Shown: positions 30,003 through 39,762, numbered from the stretch's first letter. The stretch is 64,000 nt of DNA from Natranaerovirga hydrolytica (GCF_004339095.1 NZ_SMGQ01000013.1:262352-326351); one strand, 5' to 3'. The notes: a model not told the origin generated them from the sequence alone. A program made the numbers and translations.

Positions 30003-31454
30003 TTGAGAAAAATTAATTTTAATACTAAAAAAATCATTAGAAATGCATTTAAGATTTTTGGCTTATATTTATTATTTGTAATAATCTTTGGTGCGTTCAT
30101 ATTCAATTATATTAATCCAAAAACAACTGACTATGAAGCTTCTGTAGAAAAGTTTTATTCAGAAGAAAAAGGAACAGATAGAGTTGTGCTATTAGAAGAT
30201 GGTTATGATGCTCTTATAGCAAGAGTTAACATTATAGAAAATGCACAAAATTCTATAGATGTGTCATACTATACCATTCATGATGGAATGACTAACGATA
30301 TTTTTGTTGGTGCGTTAATAGAAGCCGCAGATCGAGGAGTACAGGTTAGATATATACTAGATGGTTTTGTAAATTCAATCAATAAAGATGTAAAAAATAC
30401 TATAATGCCCTTAGACCAACATCCAAACATAGCAATAAAATACTATGAACCCATTTCTTTAATACGCCCTTGGACTTGGAATAATATATTACACGACAAA
30501 TATGTGATAACAGATAATACTTATGCAATTATAGGCGGTAGGAATATAGGCGATAAATATTTTTTGAGTGAAGAATCTTATGAGGGTACCCTTTCAAAAG
30601 ATAGAGATATTCTTATTGTGAATACGAAGGTAGAAGACATTAATAGCACTGTGATTAATGATATAAAAGAATATTATGAGTCCTTATTTAACCATCAATT
30701 TTCTAGTTCGCCTTCATTAAGTAATACAAAAAGAAAAATTAATGCTAGAGAACAGGCAATGGACAAAATAAGAGAAACATACAAAGACATTAAAGTTGAG
30801 CATACCCTGTTTTTTGATAATGATATAAATTGGATGGCGCATTCTATTCCTACTAATAAAATGACTTTAATACACAATCCATTGCAAAGATTAAATAAAA
30901 AACCTTGGGTATGGATGGAAATAACCAACCTTATAGAAAAGGCAAATGAATCCGTGTATGTTCAAAGTCCTTATGTCATCCCCACAGATAGAATGCTAAA
31001 GTATCTAAATGATGACGATATAAATATTAATCATATGTCCATTATAACCAATTCTATAGGTGTTTCCCCGAATCTGTTTGCTTATTCTGGGTATGCCATT
31101 AACAGAGAAAAATTAGTAGATTATGGATTTGATGTGTATGAATATCAAGGGCCTGGCTCCCTCCATGCCAAGTCCATTGTTATAGACAGTAGAGTCAGTA
31201 TAGTAGGGACTTTTAACATAGATTCTAGAAGTACATTTCTCAGCACAGAATCAATGATTGTTATAGACAGTGAAGCACTGGCTTTGGAATTAGAAAAATC
31301 TATCTTAGGTATAAAAAATAGTAGTTTGCTAGTAGACAGTAACTATCAATATATAGATAATCAAGAAGTAGAAGAACAAGAAGCAAGCTGGATTAAACGA
31401 AGTGTGATCAATATTTTAAAGCCCATTGCAAAAATCTTTGATTATTTGTTATAA
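30003..31454 (+). CDS. Phospholipase D/cardiolipin synthase-like protein
   Basis: The 483-residue protein has an N-terminal membrane helix (about 14-38) and two HKD catalytic motifs. The first is LHDKYVITDNTYAIIGGRN (about 162-180); the second is LHAKSIVIDSRVSIVGTFNI (about 383-402). Two such motifs form one active site for phosphatidyl transfer or hydrolysis. The layout fits the YmdC/ClsC-like branch rather than a typical bacterial cardiolipin synthase with two N-terminal helices. Start is TTG behind GAGG. Membrane phospholipid remodelling is inferred. Confidence 0.88.
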   Translation: MRKINFNTKKIIRNAFKIFGLYLLFVIIFGAFIFNYINPKTTDYEASVEKFYSEEKGTDRVVLLEDGYDALIARVNIIENAQNSIDVSYYTIHDGMTNDIFVGALIEAADRGVQVRYILDGFVNSINKDVKNTIMPLDQHPNIAIKYYEPISLIRPWTWNNILHDKYVITDNTYAIIGGRNIGDKYFLSEESYEGTLSKDRDILIVNTKVEDINSTVINDIKEYYESLFNHQFSSSPSLSNTKRKINAREQAMDKIRETYKDIKVEHTLFFDNDINWMAHSIPTNKMTLIHNPLQRLNKKPWVWMEITNLIEKANESVYVQSPYVIPTDRMLKYLNDDDININHMSIITNSIGVSPNLFAYSGYAINREKLVDYGFDVYEYQGPGSLHAKSIVIDSRVSIVGTFNIDSRSTFLSTESMIVIDSEALALELEKSILGIKNSSLLVDSNYQYIDNQEVEEQEASWIKRSVINILKPIAKIFDYLL

Positions 31455-31609
31455 TGGTATGAAGACAAATCATAAAAAATAAACAAACAAGCATAAGAAA
31501 ATACATTGTATAATAATATATAGTATACAAGCTTTTACGATTAATAAAGTCAAAAAAAGCATTTGTTTAATAATTTAGTTGGAATAAGATGAAAAGGGAG
31601 AGATGAAAA

Positions 31610-31933
31610 ATGATAGCAGTTGGCAAAGATACACAATTAGAAGATTTAGGTAAAGGTGTAAAAAGAAAAGTCCTTTCACATAGTGGGAAAATGATGGGAG
31701 TAGAAGTTCATTTTGAAAAAGGTGGGATAGGTGCAGCGCATTCACACCCTCATGAACAGTTTACTTATGTACTAGAAGGATTAATTGAACTTGACTATAA
31801 AGGGGATAAATTCACACTCAACAAAGGCGATACTGCTTATATTGAACCCAATGAAATCCATGGTGTAAAAGCGTTAGAAGACGCTATCTTACTAGACGTA
31901 TTTACGCCTCAAAGAGAAGATTTTTTGAAATAG
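31610..31933 (+). CDS. Cupin-domain protein
   Basis: The 107-residue single cupin shows metal-site motif 1, GAAHSHPHEQFTYVLEGLIEL (His, His, Gln-Glu region), and motif 2 around IEPNEIHGVKALED. It is probably a small metal-binding enzyme or sensor; the substrate cannot be predicted. A terminator at 31946 isolates it from the following genes. Confidence 0.85.
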   Translation: MIAVGKDTQLEDLGKGVKRKVLSHSGKMMGVEVHFEKGGIGAAHSHPHEQFTYVLEGLIELDYKGDKFTLNKGDTAYIEPNEIHGVKALEDAILLDVFTPQREDFLK

Positions 31934-31945
31934 TACAAAACACCT

Positions 31946-31970
31946 AAAGTCTGTTATAAACAGGCTTTTT
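31946..31970 (+). terminator. Terminator after the cupin gene
   Basis: AAAGTCTGTT (31946-31955) pairs with AACAGGCTTT (31959-31968), followed by Ts. Confidence 0.8.
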
Positions 31971-32068
31971 CTAATTGAGATCAAAGGTGAGCATTTGATA
32001 TTCCAAAGAGTATGTTATAAAATAACAGTATAGGATGATGATATAACTTTACAAAGGAGAGGATTATT

Positions 32069-32407
32069 ATGGAAAAGATTGCTATGTTTGCTTTTAAAGG
32101 TGAAAAAATGTGTTTTGTACATGTTTTATTAAATGCACTGGATATGAAAAGCAAAAATATGGATGTAGAAGTAATATTAGAAGGAGAAAGTGTAAAATTA
32201 ATTAAAGAATTAAGTGAAAGCAATCATACGTTATTTAAGCAAGCACTAGAAGTGGGGTTAATAGGAGGCATATGTAAAGCCTGTTCAGCACAAATGGGTG
32301 TATTAGAATACAATGAAAAAACTGAAATCCCTTTATTAGACGATATGAATGGTCATCCAGGCATGGCAAGATATATTGAGAAAGGATATCAGATTATCAC
32401 ATTATAG
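32069..32407 (+). CDS. DsrE-like small protein
   Basis: The 112-residue protein has the alternating beta-alpha pattern of the DsrE/TusD fold, with a conserved cysteine pair in GICKACSAQMG (about residues 70-80) that may relay sulfur. It precedes the YjbQ gene by 15 bases and probably shares its transcript. A sulfur-relay or redox role is inferred from family only. Confidence 0.7.
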   Translation: MEKIAMFAFKGEKMCFVHVLLNALDMKSKNMDVEVILEGESVKLIKELSESNHTLFKQALEVGLIGGICKACSAQMGVLEYNEKTEIPLLDDMNGHPGMARYIEKGYQIITL

Positions 32408-32422
32408 AAGAAAGGTGAGTAT

Positions 32423-32839
32423 ATGAAATCTTATAGAAAAGAATTATGGTTTGATACAACAAAAAGAAGAGAATTAATTAATATCACCTCAGATATAGAA
32501 AAATGTTTAAAGGAAAGCAACATTAAAGAAGGTTTATTATTATGTAATGCAATGCATATAACATCAAGTGTATTTATAAATGATGATGAGTCAGGGCTAC
32601 ACAGAGATTTTGAAAGATTTTTAGAGAAATTAGCGCCAGAGAAACCCTATGACCAATACGATCATAATGGTTATGAAGACAATGCAGATGCACATTTAAA
32701 AAGGACAATAATGGGCAGAGAAGTAGTTGTAGCAATAACAGAAGGCAAACTAGATTTTGGCCCTTGGGAACAAATTTTTTACGGTGAATTTGATGGGAAA
32801 AGAAAAAAAAGAGTGTTGGTAAAAATAATTGGGGAATAA
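32423..32839 (+). CDS. YjbQ family protein (secondary thiamine-phosphate synthase type)
   Basis: The 138-residue protein has the UPF0047/YjbQ fold. Conserved elements are [20 protein letters not shown] (about 46-65), [20 protein letters not shown] (about 90-110) and [16 protein letters not shown] near the end, with the family's invariant His and Asp residues. Some relatives show weak thiamine-phosphate synthase activity; the main role is unsettled. Downstream of the dsrE-like gene. Confidence 0.88.
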   Translation: MKSYRKELWFDTTKRRELINITSDIEKCLKESNIKEGLLLCNAMHITSSVFINDDESGLHRDFERFLEKLAPEKPYDQYDHNGYEDNADAHLKRTIMGREVVVAITEGKLDFGPWEQIFYGEFDGKRKKRVLVKIIGE

Positions 32840-32868
32840 GAATAGAAAGACTAATAGTCGAATTTTGT

Positions 32869-32908
32869 AGAAAGCTTGCTAATTTTGCAATCTTTCTCAT
32901 TTTTTTTG
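32869..32908 (+). terminator. Terminator after yjbQ
   Basis: AGAAAG-C-TTGC (32869-32879) pairs with GCAA-T-CTTTCT (32887-32897), followed by a long T run. Confidence 0.8.
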
Positions 32909-33042
32909 TGCAAAACATATAAAAAAATTGTATTAACTGATAAAAATAAATGTATAACTCAAAACAAGGTGTACTATTTATATAAGTTAAATAATATAAA
33001 TCAATACATTTGTATGAATTTAAAATTAAATGCAATTATTTC

Positions 33043-33071
33043 TTGACAATATCCCGACAAAGTTCTAATAT
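33043..33071 (+). promoter_or_regulatory. Promoter of the pectate lyase gene
   Basis: TTGACA (33043-33048), 17 bases, TAATAT (33066-33071), 90 bases before the ATG. The stretch 32840-33160 otherwise holds only the upstream terminator and AT-rich DNA. Confidence 0.7.
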
Positions 33072-33160
33072 TAACTTAAGGTTATTAAAATTTATACAAT
33101 TAAGCAATTAATTGAATCAAATGATTTTTAGTAACCTAAAAATTTAAAGGGGTTGGTAAT

Positions 33161-35500
33161 ATGTACGGTTCAAGAAAGGTTTTAGGTTTTATTCTCACAT
33201 TGATACTAGTTTTAAGCTCTTTTTCACTGGTTTTTGGGACAGAAAGTAATGAGAACCAAACAGCTATAGGTGATATGGTATGGGAAGGTATCACTTTTGG
33301 ACAATCAACAGACCTTAATTTTTCTGCAAACGTATTACCTGAAAAAATCGGCTTCAACTATGCTGACCCAGAAGTGCCTGGAACAATAGAAGGCGCAATA
33401 ACAATGGAAAGTCGTGGAGGGAAATTAGCTCGAGGACACGATGGATTAACTTTTTATTATACAAAAATTAATGCAAATGATTATAATTTTGTATTAGAAG
33501 CGGACATGCTTATTGAACAATTTGGCCCTGAAACAGGTGCTCTACCAGGAACACAAGATAGTGCTGGAATTATGGTAAGAGACATTAATGGTGGAGCAAG
33601 GCAAGATCCTATGCTTTTAGGATTTGAAGAAGTACCAGCAGCTTCAAATATATTTGCAGTTGGTATGATGCGACATGGCATCAGTTCTATTAGTAGGACA
33701 GGCGTTATTTATCCTTGGGGTAATCTAGGAACTGAATTTGACGCAAGTAAATTTGAAGGAGCAACGGATGAAATTCTGACGAACACAATTATTAAGGCTA
33801 GATTAGAAAGAACAGATACAGAATTTATTATGACAGCAACATATGTAGATCCAGATACAAATGAAGAAGTTACAGTTGAAGAAAGTGTAGCAGGTGCTGA
33901 TTATGTACAAGTACTTGATGAAACGTATATGTACGTAGGATTTTATGCATCTAGAAATGCTAAAGTGATTTTTGATAATGCAAGTATTACTTTAAGTGAA
34001 GCGAATACAGTACCTTCTGAAATTGTAGAACCTGTAGAAGCAGACCCATTTGTACAGATTGTATCTGCACCTCAAGCAGCATCTAATGAATATGATTTTA
34101 AAGTTTTAACCAATTATGATGGGTCAGTAACTATTGAAAAAGATAATGAGGAAGTCCTGAGTGATGCATCCATCACAGGCAAAGAAACACTTTCTTATAA
34201 TGCAATACTAGAGAATGAAGTTACTGATTTTACTGTGTTTTTTACACCAACACAAGGACCTTCAAATGATACAATTCAAACCAATATTGAAGTGACTAAG
34301 AAAATTTACAATAGCGGAGATGGATTGTTCGTATCCCCAGAAGGAACCAGTGGAGCCGAAGGAACAATTGAAGATCCATTAGATTTAGAAACAGCTATTC
34401 AACATGTTCTTCCAGGAGAAACTATTTTTATGAGAGGTGGAACGTATACACCATCAGACATTCTATTTATTGGAAAAGAATATAGTGGAGAAGAAGACAA
34501 TGTTAAAACCATAGCACCTTATGAAGGTGAAAAAGTTATTATTGATGGGCAAGGTGAATTAGATACAACAATCATTCATAGAGCAGATTACTGGCATTAT
34601 GTTGGATTGGAAGTAACAGGATCGGCAAATGTAGGTATGCGATTACAAGGAGATCATAATCTAATAGAATTAATGACATTTAATTTTAACGGTGATACAG
34701 GTTTTCATCTACATGGTCTTGGGGAAGATCCAGATGAGTGGCCAAAATACAATTTGATTTTAAATTGTGAATCTCACGATAATAGAGATGATAGAAACAT
34801 TGATGCAGATGGTTTTGCAGCGAAGTTAGGTGTAGGTGTTGGGAATGTATTTAGAGGTAATATTGCACATCATAATATAGATGATGGTTGGGATTTATAT
34901 AATAGAACCAATGAAGGTGCCAATATGCCTGTGACATTAGATGGTAATATAGCCTATTCCAACGGAAAACTTAGCGATGGTTTTAATCAAGACGGCAGTA
35001 CAGGTAATGGATTTAAGTTAGGTGGAGAGGGATTACCAGTAGCACATATTGTGAAAAATAATATCGCATTTGATAACAATATGGATGGTTTTACAGATAA
35101 CTTCAATCCTGGTGCAATGGAAATTAGTAACAATACATCTTTTGATAATAAAAGATTTAATTACATCTTTAGGCTGAATCCATACTTTGAGCCAGAAGAG
35201 CAAGGTATTTTTACAAACAATATTTCGCTTAGATCGAATCCAGATATCGGTGTTGCAGATTATATTTCAGGCAATGTGGATAAATCAAATTACTTCTTTG
35301 ATGGAGAAAAAACAGTCAATAATCAAGGAAGAGTCATTACAGTAGATGAATTTATTAATGTGATTATGCCTGAAATGTATGAAAGAGATGATAATGGAGA
35401 CATTGTTTGGGGAGATTTCTTAAGGTTGGAAAGAAATAGTTTCCTCAATAATGTAGGTGAAAATGGAACACACGTTGGAGCATTACCGTTTTATAGATAA
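33161..35500 (+). CDS. Secreted pectate lyase, PL9-like, with N-terminal beta-sandwich domain
   Basis: The 779-residue protein has a signal peptide (about 1-26) and a beta-rich domain (about 45-285) like LamG/concanavalin folds. A linker domain (about 295-380) follows, then a right-handed parallel beta-helix (about 388-740). The PL9 active-site region is clear: DNRDDRNIDADGFAAKLGVG (about 541-560), with the candidate catalytic Lys near 555 and nearby Asp residues for Ca2+. GNVFRGNIAHHNIDDGWDLY also matches PelL/Pel9A. It should cleave polygalacturonate outside the cell by beta-elimination. No sugar transporter or other pectin gene is adjacent. Confidence 0.88.
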   Translation: MYGSRKVLGFILTLILVLSSFSLVFGTESNENQTAIGDMVWEGITFGQSTDLNFSANVLPEKIGFNYADPEVPGTIEGAITMESRGGKLARGHDGLTFYYTKINANDYNFVLEADMLIEQFGPETGALPGTQDSAGIMVRDINGGARQDPMLLGFEEVPAASNIFAVGMMRHGISSISRTGVIYPWGNLGTEFDASKFEGATDEILTNTIIKARLERTDTEFIMTATYVDPDTNEEVTVEESVAGADYVQVLDETYMYVGFYASRNAKVIFDNASITLSEANTVPSEIVEPVEADPFVQIVSAPQAASNEYDFKVLTNYDGSVTIEKDNEEVLSDASITGKETLSYNAILENEVTDFTVFFTPTQGPSNDTIQTNIEVTKKIYNSGDGLFVSPEGTSGAEGTIEDPLDLETAIQHVLPGETIFMRGGTYTPSDILFIGKEYSGEEDNVKTIAPYEGEKVIIDGQGELDTTIIHRADYWHYVGLEVTGSANVGMRLQGDHNLIELMTFNFNGDTGFHLHGLGEDPDEWPKYNLILNCESHDNRDDRNIDADGFAAKLGVGVGNVFRGNIAHHNIDDGWDLYNRTNEGANMPVTLDGNIAYSNGKLSDGFNQDGSTGNGFKLGGEGLPVAHIVKNNIAFDNNMDGFTDNFNPGAMEISNNTSFDNKRFNYIFRLNPYFEPEEQGIFTNNISLRSNPDIGVADYISGNVDKSNYFFDGEKTVNNQGRVITVDEFINVIMPEMYERDDNGDIVWGDFLRLERNSFLNNVGENGTHVGALPFYR

Positions 35501-35506
35501 TAATTC

Positions 35507-35545
35507 AAATCCAGTAAAAGATACAATATCTTTTGCTGGATTTTT
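35507..35545 (+). terminator. Terminator after the pectate lyase gene
   Basis: AAATCCAG-T-AAAAGATA pairs with TATCTTTT-G-CTGGATTT, followed by Ts. Confidence 0.85.
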
Positions 35546-35601
35546 AATAAAACTTATTAATTAGTATATAATAATACTATTAATCAATAAGGAGACAATT
35601 A

Positions 35602-36267
35602 ATGAATAAAATTACATACAACCAAATTAGAGAAGATATAGAAATAAAAACGTATTTGGAAAAAGCAGATAAGTTACTAGGTGTTCTTGGTATTACAGAG
35701 CATTCATTTGTCCATGCAGGTAAAACAGCAAATACAACAGCAAGAATTTTAGAGCATTTTGGTTATGAGGAAAGAACTGTTGAGTTAGGAAAAATAGCAG
35801 GTTATATACACGATATAGGCAATATGGTTAATAGAGTAGAACATGCTCAAACAGGAGCTATTATAACCTTTAATAGATTAACCAGATTAGGAATGGACCC
35901 AGAAGAAATTGCAGATATTGTTGCAGCCATAGGCAATCATGATGAAGATACAGGCTATCCAGTTAATCCAATATCTGCAGCCTTAATTTTAGCAGATAAA
36001 GGAGATGTTAGAAGAAGTAGAGTAAGAAATACAGATATACCATCTTTTGATATTCATGATAGAGTCAATTATGCAGTAACAGATTCGTCTATTCAATTAG
36101 ATGTAGATCATAAAATCATTGCTTTAGATTTAACCATAGATAGTTCTATTTCTTCTAAAATGGAATATTTTGAAATATTCTTAACAAGAATGCTAATGTG
36201 TAGACGAGCAGCCAACTTCTTAGGCGCTACATTTCAATTATATATGAACAAAACCCAGTTATTGTAA
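35602..36267 (+). CDS. HD-domain phosphohydrolase
   Basis: The 221-residue protein contains an HD metal site: HSFVHAGKTANTTARIL (first His), GYIHDIGNMVNR (HD pair, about residues 77-78), and a third and fourth site in GNHDEDTG and ALILADKGD. The fold suggests a metal-dependent nucleotide or phosphate ester hydrolase. No regulatory domain is attached and the substrate is unknown. AAGGAGA precedes the ATG. Confidence 0.85.
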   Translation: MNKITYNQIREDIEIKTYLEKADKLLGVLGITEHSFVHAGKTANTTARILEHFGYEERTVELGKIAGYIHDIGNMVNRVEHAQTGAIITFNRLTRLGMDPEEIADIVAAIGNHDEDTGYPVNPISAALILADKGDVRRSRVRNTDIPSFDIHDRVNYAVTDSSIQLDVDHKIIALDLTIDSSISSKMEYFEIFLTRMLMCRRAANFLGATFQLYMNKTQLL

Positions 36268-36477
36268 AAGGGGTTCAACGATACAAGCCAACAAAGGTGT
36301 AATCCTATAAAAGATTTTAGTTAGAAGAAAAAACATGTTATAATGGTCCCATTAGAAAGTAACTTGCAAATGCATTAAATGAAACAGATTATTTACATGT
36401 CATCAATGCTTTCAACGAGTGCCTTTTACGCCAGAAAGAGGCATAAGTTGAGTGACTATGGAAAGGAGACTTGTACT

Positions 36478-36897
36478 ATGGATTATAAAAGAGTAGAAAA
36501 TAGTTTGATTATTAGAGTGGATCGTGGAGAAGAAGTCATAGAGACACTAAAAACAATCTGCGAAAAAGAAAAAGTGGCTTTAGGTATGGTTACTGGAATT
36601 GGAGCAGCCAATGATATTACAGTAGGCTTATTTAATACAGAGGAAAAAAAATACTACTCAAAAGATTTTAAAGGAGATTTTGAGATCACTAATTTGGCAG
36701 GTAATATATCCACTATGAAAGGCGAGACTTATATACACCTTCATATTAATATAACAGATGATAAGATGAATACATATGGAGGTCACCTTAACAAAGCAGT
36801 GATTAGTGGAACAGGTGAAATCATCGTTAGCATTTTAAATGGACAAGTGGACAGAGCATTTAGTGAAGACATTGGTTTGAACTTATATAAATTTTAA
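36478..36897 (+). CDS. PPC (DUF296) domain protein
   Basis: The 139-residue protein is a stand-alone PPC domain: IIRVDRGEEVIETLKTICEK, LGMVTGIGAANDITVGLF, and HLHINITDDKMNTYGGHLNK, whose His residues form the family metal site. Bacterial forms are small trimeric proteins of unclear function. The ATG at 36478 has AAAGGAG at good spacing; the frame is open from 36379 but lacks a ribosome site. An extended -10 TGTTATAAT lies near 36338. Confidence 0.82.
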   Translation: MDYKRVENSLIIRVDRGEEVIETLKTICEKEKVALGMVTGIGAANDITVGLFNTEEKKYYSKDFKGDFEITNLAGNISTMKGETYIHLHINITDDKMNTYGGHLNKAVISGTGEIIVSILNGQVDRAFSEDIGLNLYKF

Positions 36898-36898
36898 T

Positions 36899-36966
36899 AA
36901 AAAAACTTAATGCTCATTAATGCTGATATAAACAACTAACCGGTATTAATGAGCCTCTTAGTTTAA
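36899..36966. terminator. Bidirectional terminator between convergent genes
   Basis: Outer arms AAACT/AGTTT and inner arms GCTCATTAATGC and GTATTAATGAGC form a long hairpin between the PPC gene (+) and the 36967 gene (-). A and T runs flank it on both sides. Confidence 0.65.
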
Positions 36967-38154
36967 TTATAATGTTTCATAATTAAATATAACGGTATCT
37001 ATTATAAAGCCTTGTTTATCACCTTTATAATAAATGGGTATATAAAATTCAGCTATAAATTGGTCTTGTTCAAGTGTATCATTAAAATACAAAAAAGTCT
37101 GAGTGTGTAAAGCAGATTCTATTTCAGTTACAGTAAGATCGTAAAAAGACTTTTTAAATTGATTCGCACCTTTTAAATACGTTGAATACAAATAATTTGG
37201 TATATATTGATTGCTCTTAAAATTACTACCAAACCAATACAAATCATTACCATAACTATTCTTAAAATTATGTAAAATAGTAATAGGGTCTGTCTTGTGT
37301 CCTAGAGCAAAAGAATTTATTCCATCTTCTATAGGCTTTAAAGCCTCTTCATTATCATTTTTAATAAAGGCTTGATGGTCAACTATTCTAATAGAAGTAC
37401 TTAGCTTTTCACCACTTTTTAAGGTTTGAACGCCTTCTATACTAACATCAATAGTAATATGGTGGTATATTGACTCATCTTCTATAACAATGTTATGAGT
37501 ATTAGTTTTAAAAGCAGAAGGTCTATAATTGTAATCACTAGAAGTAATGTCTAGTTCAGGCTTTTGTGGACTTTGCATACTTTTATAATGCCATAAATCA
37601 TTAACATCATCAGATAAAGCCAAAGCAGTACCATTAAACGCTCCATCATAATAATCGATCAAATCAATATCGAAACTAAAGTAACTTTCTTCTTCAGGAT
37701 GGTAAAATTTAAGAATCATTGCCTGTTGGTTTAATAAAGAAGAATCAACATTTAAATCAGAAATATCAGCAGACTTAATCAATTTCCACTGAACAACATC
37801 TAAATGATCAATGGCGCTGTTTTGGTTATTAACATCAATTAATATGTCATTAGAATTTAGATGACTTTGGTAAAAATCCCCTTGTATATTGAAAGGATAC
37901 CTATCTTCATCATCATAAATACTTCCGACTAAGCTCATTTTTTGCTCTTTAAAATTCACTGAATAAATATAAAGTTGAATATCCCGTTCCTTAGGTGTTG
38001 TTATAAGCTGACTATCTTTTGATATATCGAAAGATAGTTGTATATTAGCGCTTCCTGTTATATAATCGTCCTCTTGGTTGAGAAAAAATAAAAATATAGT
38101 AAAGACTATAATTAGAAGGCACATCGTACTCAAAAGAATTATTTTCTTATTCAT
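36967..38154 (-). CDS. Membrane-anchored protein of unknown family, paralog 1
   Basis: The 395-residue protein has one N-terminal hydrophobic anchor (about 3-22) and a predicted extracytoplasmic body rich in Asp, Asn and Tyr. I do not recognise the family. It is a paralog of the next gene (38219-39430). The two agree loosely along their length but are almost identical over about 85 residues (from RYPFNIQGD to DYYDG). A conserved C-terminal motif reads AEFYIPIYYKGDKQG. The ATG at 38154 is chosen because AAAGGA lies about 12 bases upstream, as in the paralog; an ATG at 38166 is possible. Probably co-transcribed with the upstream paralog. Confidence 0.65.
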   Translation of the reverse strand: MNKKIILLSTMCLLIIVFTIFLFFLNQEDDYITGSANIQLSFDISKDSQLITTPKERDIQLYIYSVNFKEQKMSLVGSIYDDEDRYPFNIQGDFYQSHLNSNDILIDVNNQNSAIDHLDVVQWKLIKSADISDLNVDSSLLNQQAMILKFYHPEEESYFSFDIDLIDYYDGAFNGTALALSDDVNDLWHYKSMQSPQKPELDITSSDYNYRPSAFKTNTHNIVIEDESIYHHITIDVSIEGVQTLKSGEKLSTSIRIVDHQAFIKNDNEEALKPIEDGINSFALGHKTDPITILHNFKNSYGNDLYWFGSNFKSNQYIPNYLYSTYLKGANQFKKSFYDLTVTEIESALHTQTFLYFNDTLEQDQFIAEFYIPIYYKGDKQGFIIDTVIFNYETL

Positions 38155-38218
38155 ATTAACTAACATTCCTTTACCTACCATTTTAAATATATTGTAATTA
38201 ACATAGTAATAAAAAAAA

Positions 38219-39430
38219 TTATGATTGCGTTGCATTTTTATAATCAAACTGAATGGTTTCTATAAACATACCTTGTTTTTCATTATTCAAATAAATAGGT
38301 ATGTAAAATTCAGCAATATAAAAGTTATTATTACTTTCCTCTTCGTAAACTAAAGTTGTTAGTGTGCGAAGTAATGATTTAGGTTGTGAAAGTTGGATGT
38401 TTTCAAAGGTTGTTTTGTAAATATTCCTATAGTTAATGTTTTCTAAATATACCCTAGTATCTTTAAAATCTGTGCTCTTAAAGTTATTTCCATACCAGTT
38501 TAAATGATTAGCAAAACTCTTTTTAAAATAATGATTAATATTTATTGGGTCATCAATATGTCCTAACGAGAACGTATCTATACTTGTTTTAGATTTTTTT
38601 AAAGTGCCATCGTCTACATTCACGATATAAGAATTATAATCGATAACTTCAATAGAAGTATTTAATGTACGCTGTTGTTCTATACGCTTATTTCCGTCTA
38701 TACCTAAGTGAATAGATATCACATGTTTTTTATAAGTATTATTTGAAAAATTAGTAGGTTCTTCAATAATTATGTCATAAGTGTTTTTCGAAGAGGGTAT
38801 AACGTCTTTATCATTATATGAATGGGAATCTTGGTTATTAGTGTTAGATGAAGTTGCTCTTATATATTTAATTTGATAATGCCATAAATCTATAACATCA
38901 TTAGATAAATCAAGAGTATCTCCATTGATTTCACCATCATAATAATCGGTTAAATCAATATCGAAACTAAAGTAACTTTTATCTTCTGGGTGATAAAATT
39001 TAAGAACCATTGCTTTTTGATTGAGTAGCGAAGAATCAACATTTAAATCTGAAATATCAGCAGACTTAATCAATTTCCACTGAACAACATCTAAATGATC
39101 AATGGTGCTGTTTTGGTTATTAACATCAATTAATATGTCATTAGAATTTAGATGACTTTGATAAAGATCCCCTTGTATATTGAAAGGATACCTATCTTCA
39201 TCACCATAAATAGTACCTTCAAAATTAAGTTTGTTTTCATCAATATTGAAGCTTCTTATTTCAAGATTTATGTTATCATTGGTTATTTTTGAAGTTAAAA
39301 AATCTGTATACACACCTTTATGATGCGATGTGTTATCAATTTGAGTAAAGAAAAATATAGAAACAATAATCATTAGCGTAATGCATATAAATACTAAAAT
39401 GTTAAGCTTTCTTTTGAAATTAAAAATCAT
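38219..39430 (-). CDS. Membrane-anchored protein of unknown family, paralog 2
   Basis: The 403-residue protein has an N-terminal anchor (about 8-26, LNILVFICITLMIIVSIFFF) and an extracytoplasmic body like paralog 1. It contains the same near-identical central block and the C-terminal AEFYIPIYLNNEKQG motif. No enzyme motif is visible. AAAGGA stands nine bases before the ATG at 39430; upstream in-frame ATGs overlap that site. It lies 64 bases before paralog 1 on the same strand, with remnants of a third copy upstream. Confidence 0.65.
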   Translation of the reverse strand: MIFNFKRKLNILVFICITLMIIVSIFFFTQIDNTSHHKGVYTDFLTSKITNDNINLEIRSFNIDENKLNFEGTIYGDEDRYPFNIQGDLYQSHLNSNDILIDVNNQNSTIDHLDVVQWKLIKSADISDLNVDSSLLNQKAMVLKFYHPEDKSYFSFDIDLTDYYDGEINGDTLDLSNDVIDLWHYQIKYIRATSSNTNNQDSHSYNDKDVIPSSKNTYDIIIEEPTNFSNNTYKKHVISIHLGIDGNKRIEQQRTLNTSIEVIDYNSYIVNVDDGTLKKSKTSIDTFSLGHIDDPININHYFKKSFANHLNWYGNNFKSTDFKDTRVYLENINYRNIYKTTFENIQLSQPKSLLRTLTTLVYEEESNNNFYIAEFYIPIYLNNEKQGMFIETIQFDYKNATQS

Positions 39431-39501
39431 GTTAAACATTCCTTTAGACAAATGTATTTGTATAAGATAGTATAGTTTTTACTCAGTAGGACATTAAACA
39501 T

Positions 39502-39547
39502 AACAGAGAATAACTAAAGTACTAGATATTCTCTGTTATTAATTTTA
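39502..39547. terminator. Hairpin between paralog 2 and the remnant
   Basis: AACAGAGAATA (39502-39512) pairs exactly with TATTCTCTGTT (39537-39547). It lies at the 3' side of the minus-strand remnant and would end its transcript. Confidence 0.6.
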
Positions 39548-39564
39548 GCTACTATAATTAAATA

Positions 39565-39762
39565 TTAATCATCATATTGTTTTTCACCTAAAAAATATAC
39601 TGGTATTTTAAAATATACTTCGTATTGTTTGGCAGAAGAAGTTGATAGAACATCTATCTCAGTTTTCATATTTAAACTAGAATCGATTTCACTTATTCTT
39701 ACACCTCTAAAATCGGATAGAAATGCTCGCACATCATTACTTCCATAACTTAAATCACGCAT
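39565..39762 (-). pseudogene. C-terminal remnant of a third paralog
   Basis: A 65-residue frame ends VYFKIPVYFLGEKQYDD, which matches the conserved C-terminal motif (EFYIPIYxxxxKQG) of the two intact paralogs downstream. Upstream in the same frame (SEPGAL...) a stop codon comes within 12 codons, and no start, signal or body is left. The remaining 39763-40193 DNA shows no gene apart from the leader of the 40194 gene. I read this as the decayed end of a former third tandem copy. Confidence 0.5.

Noticed and set aside
31490-31600. Palindrome-like AT-rich stretch before the cupin gene
   Set aside because: TTGTATA...TATACAA is short and lies in very AT-rich DNA; it is not distinct enough to call an operator.
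36379-36477. N-terminal extension of the PPC protein
   Set aside because: No Shine-Dalgarno at 36379, no similarity in the extra 33 residues, and a strong AAAGGAG in front of the ATG at 36478.
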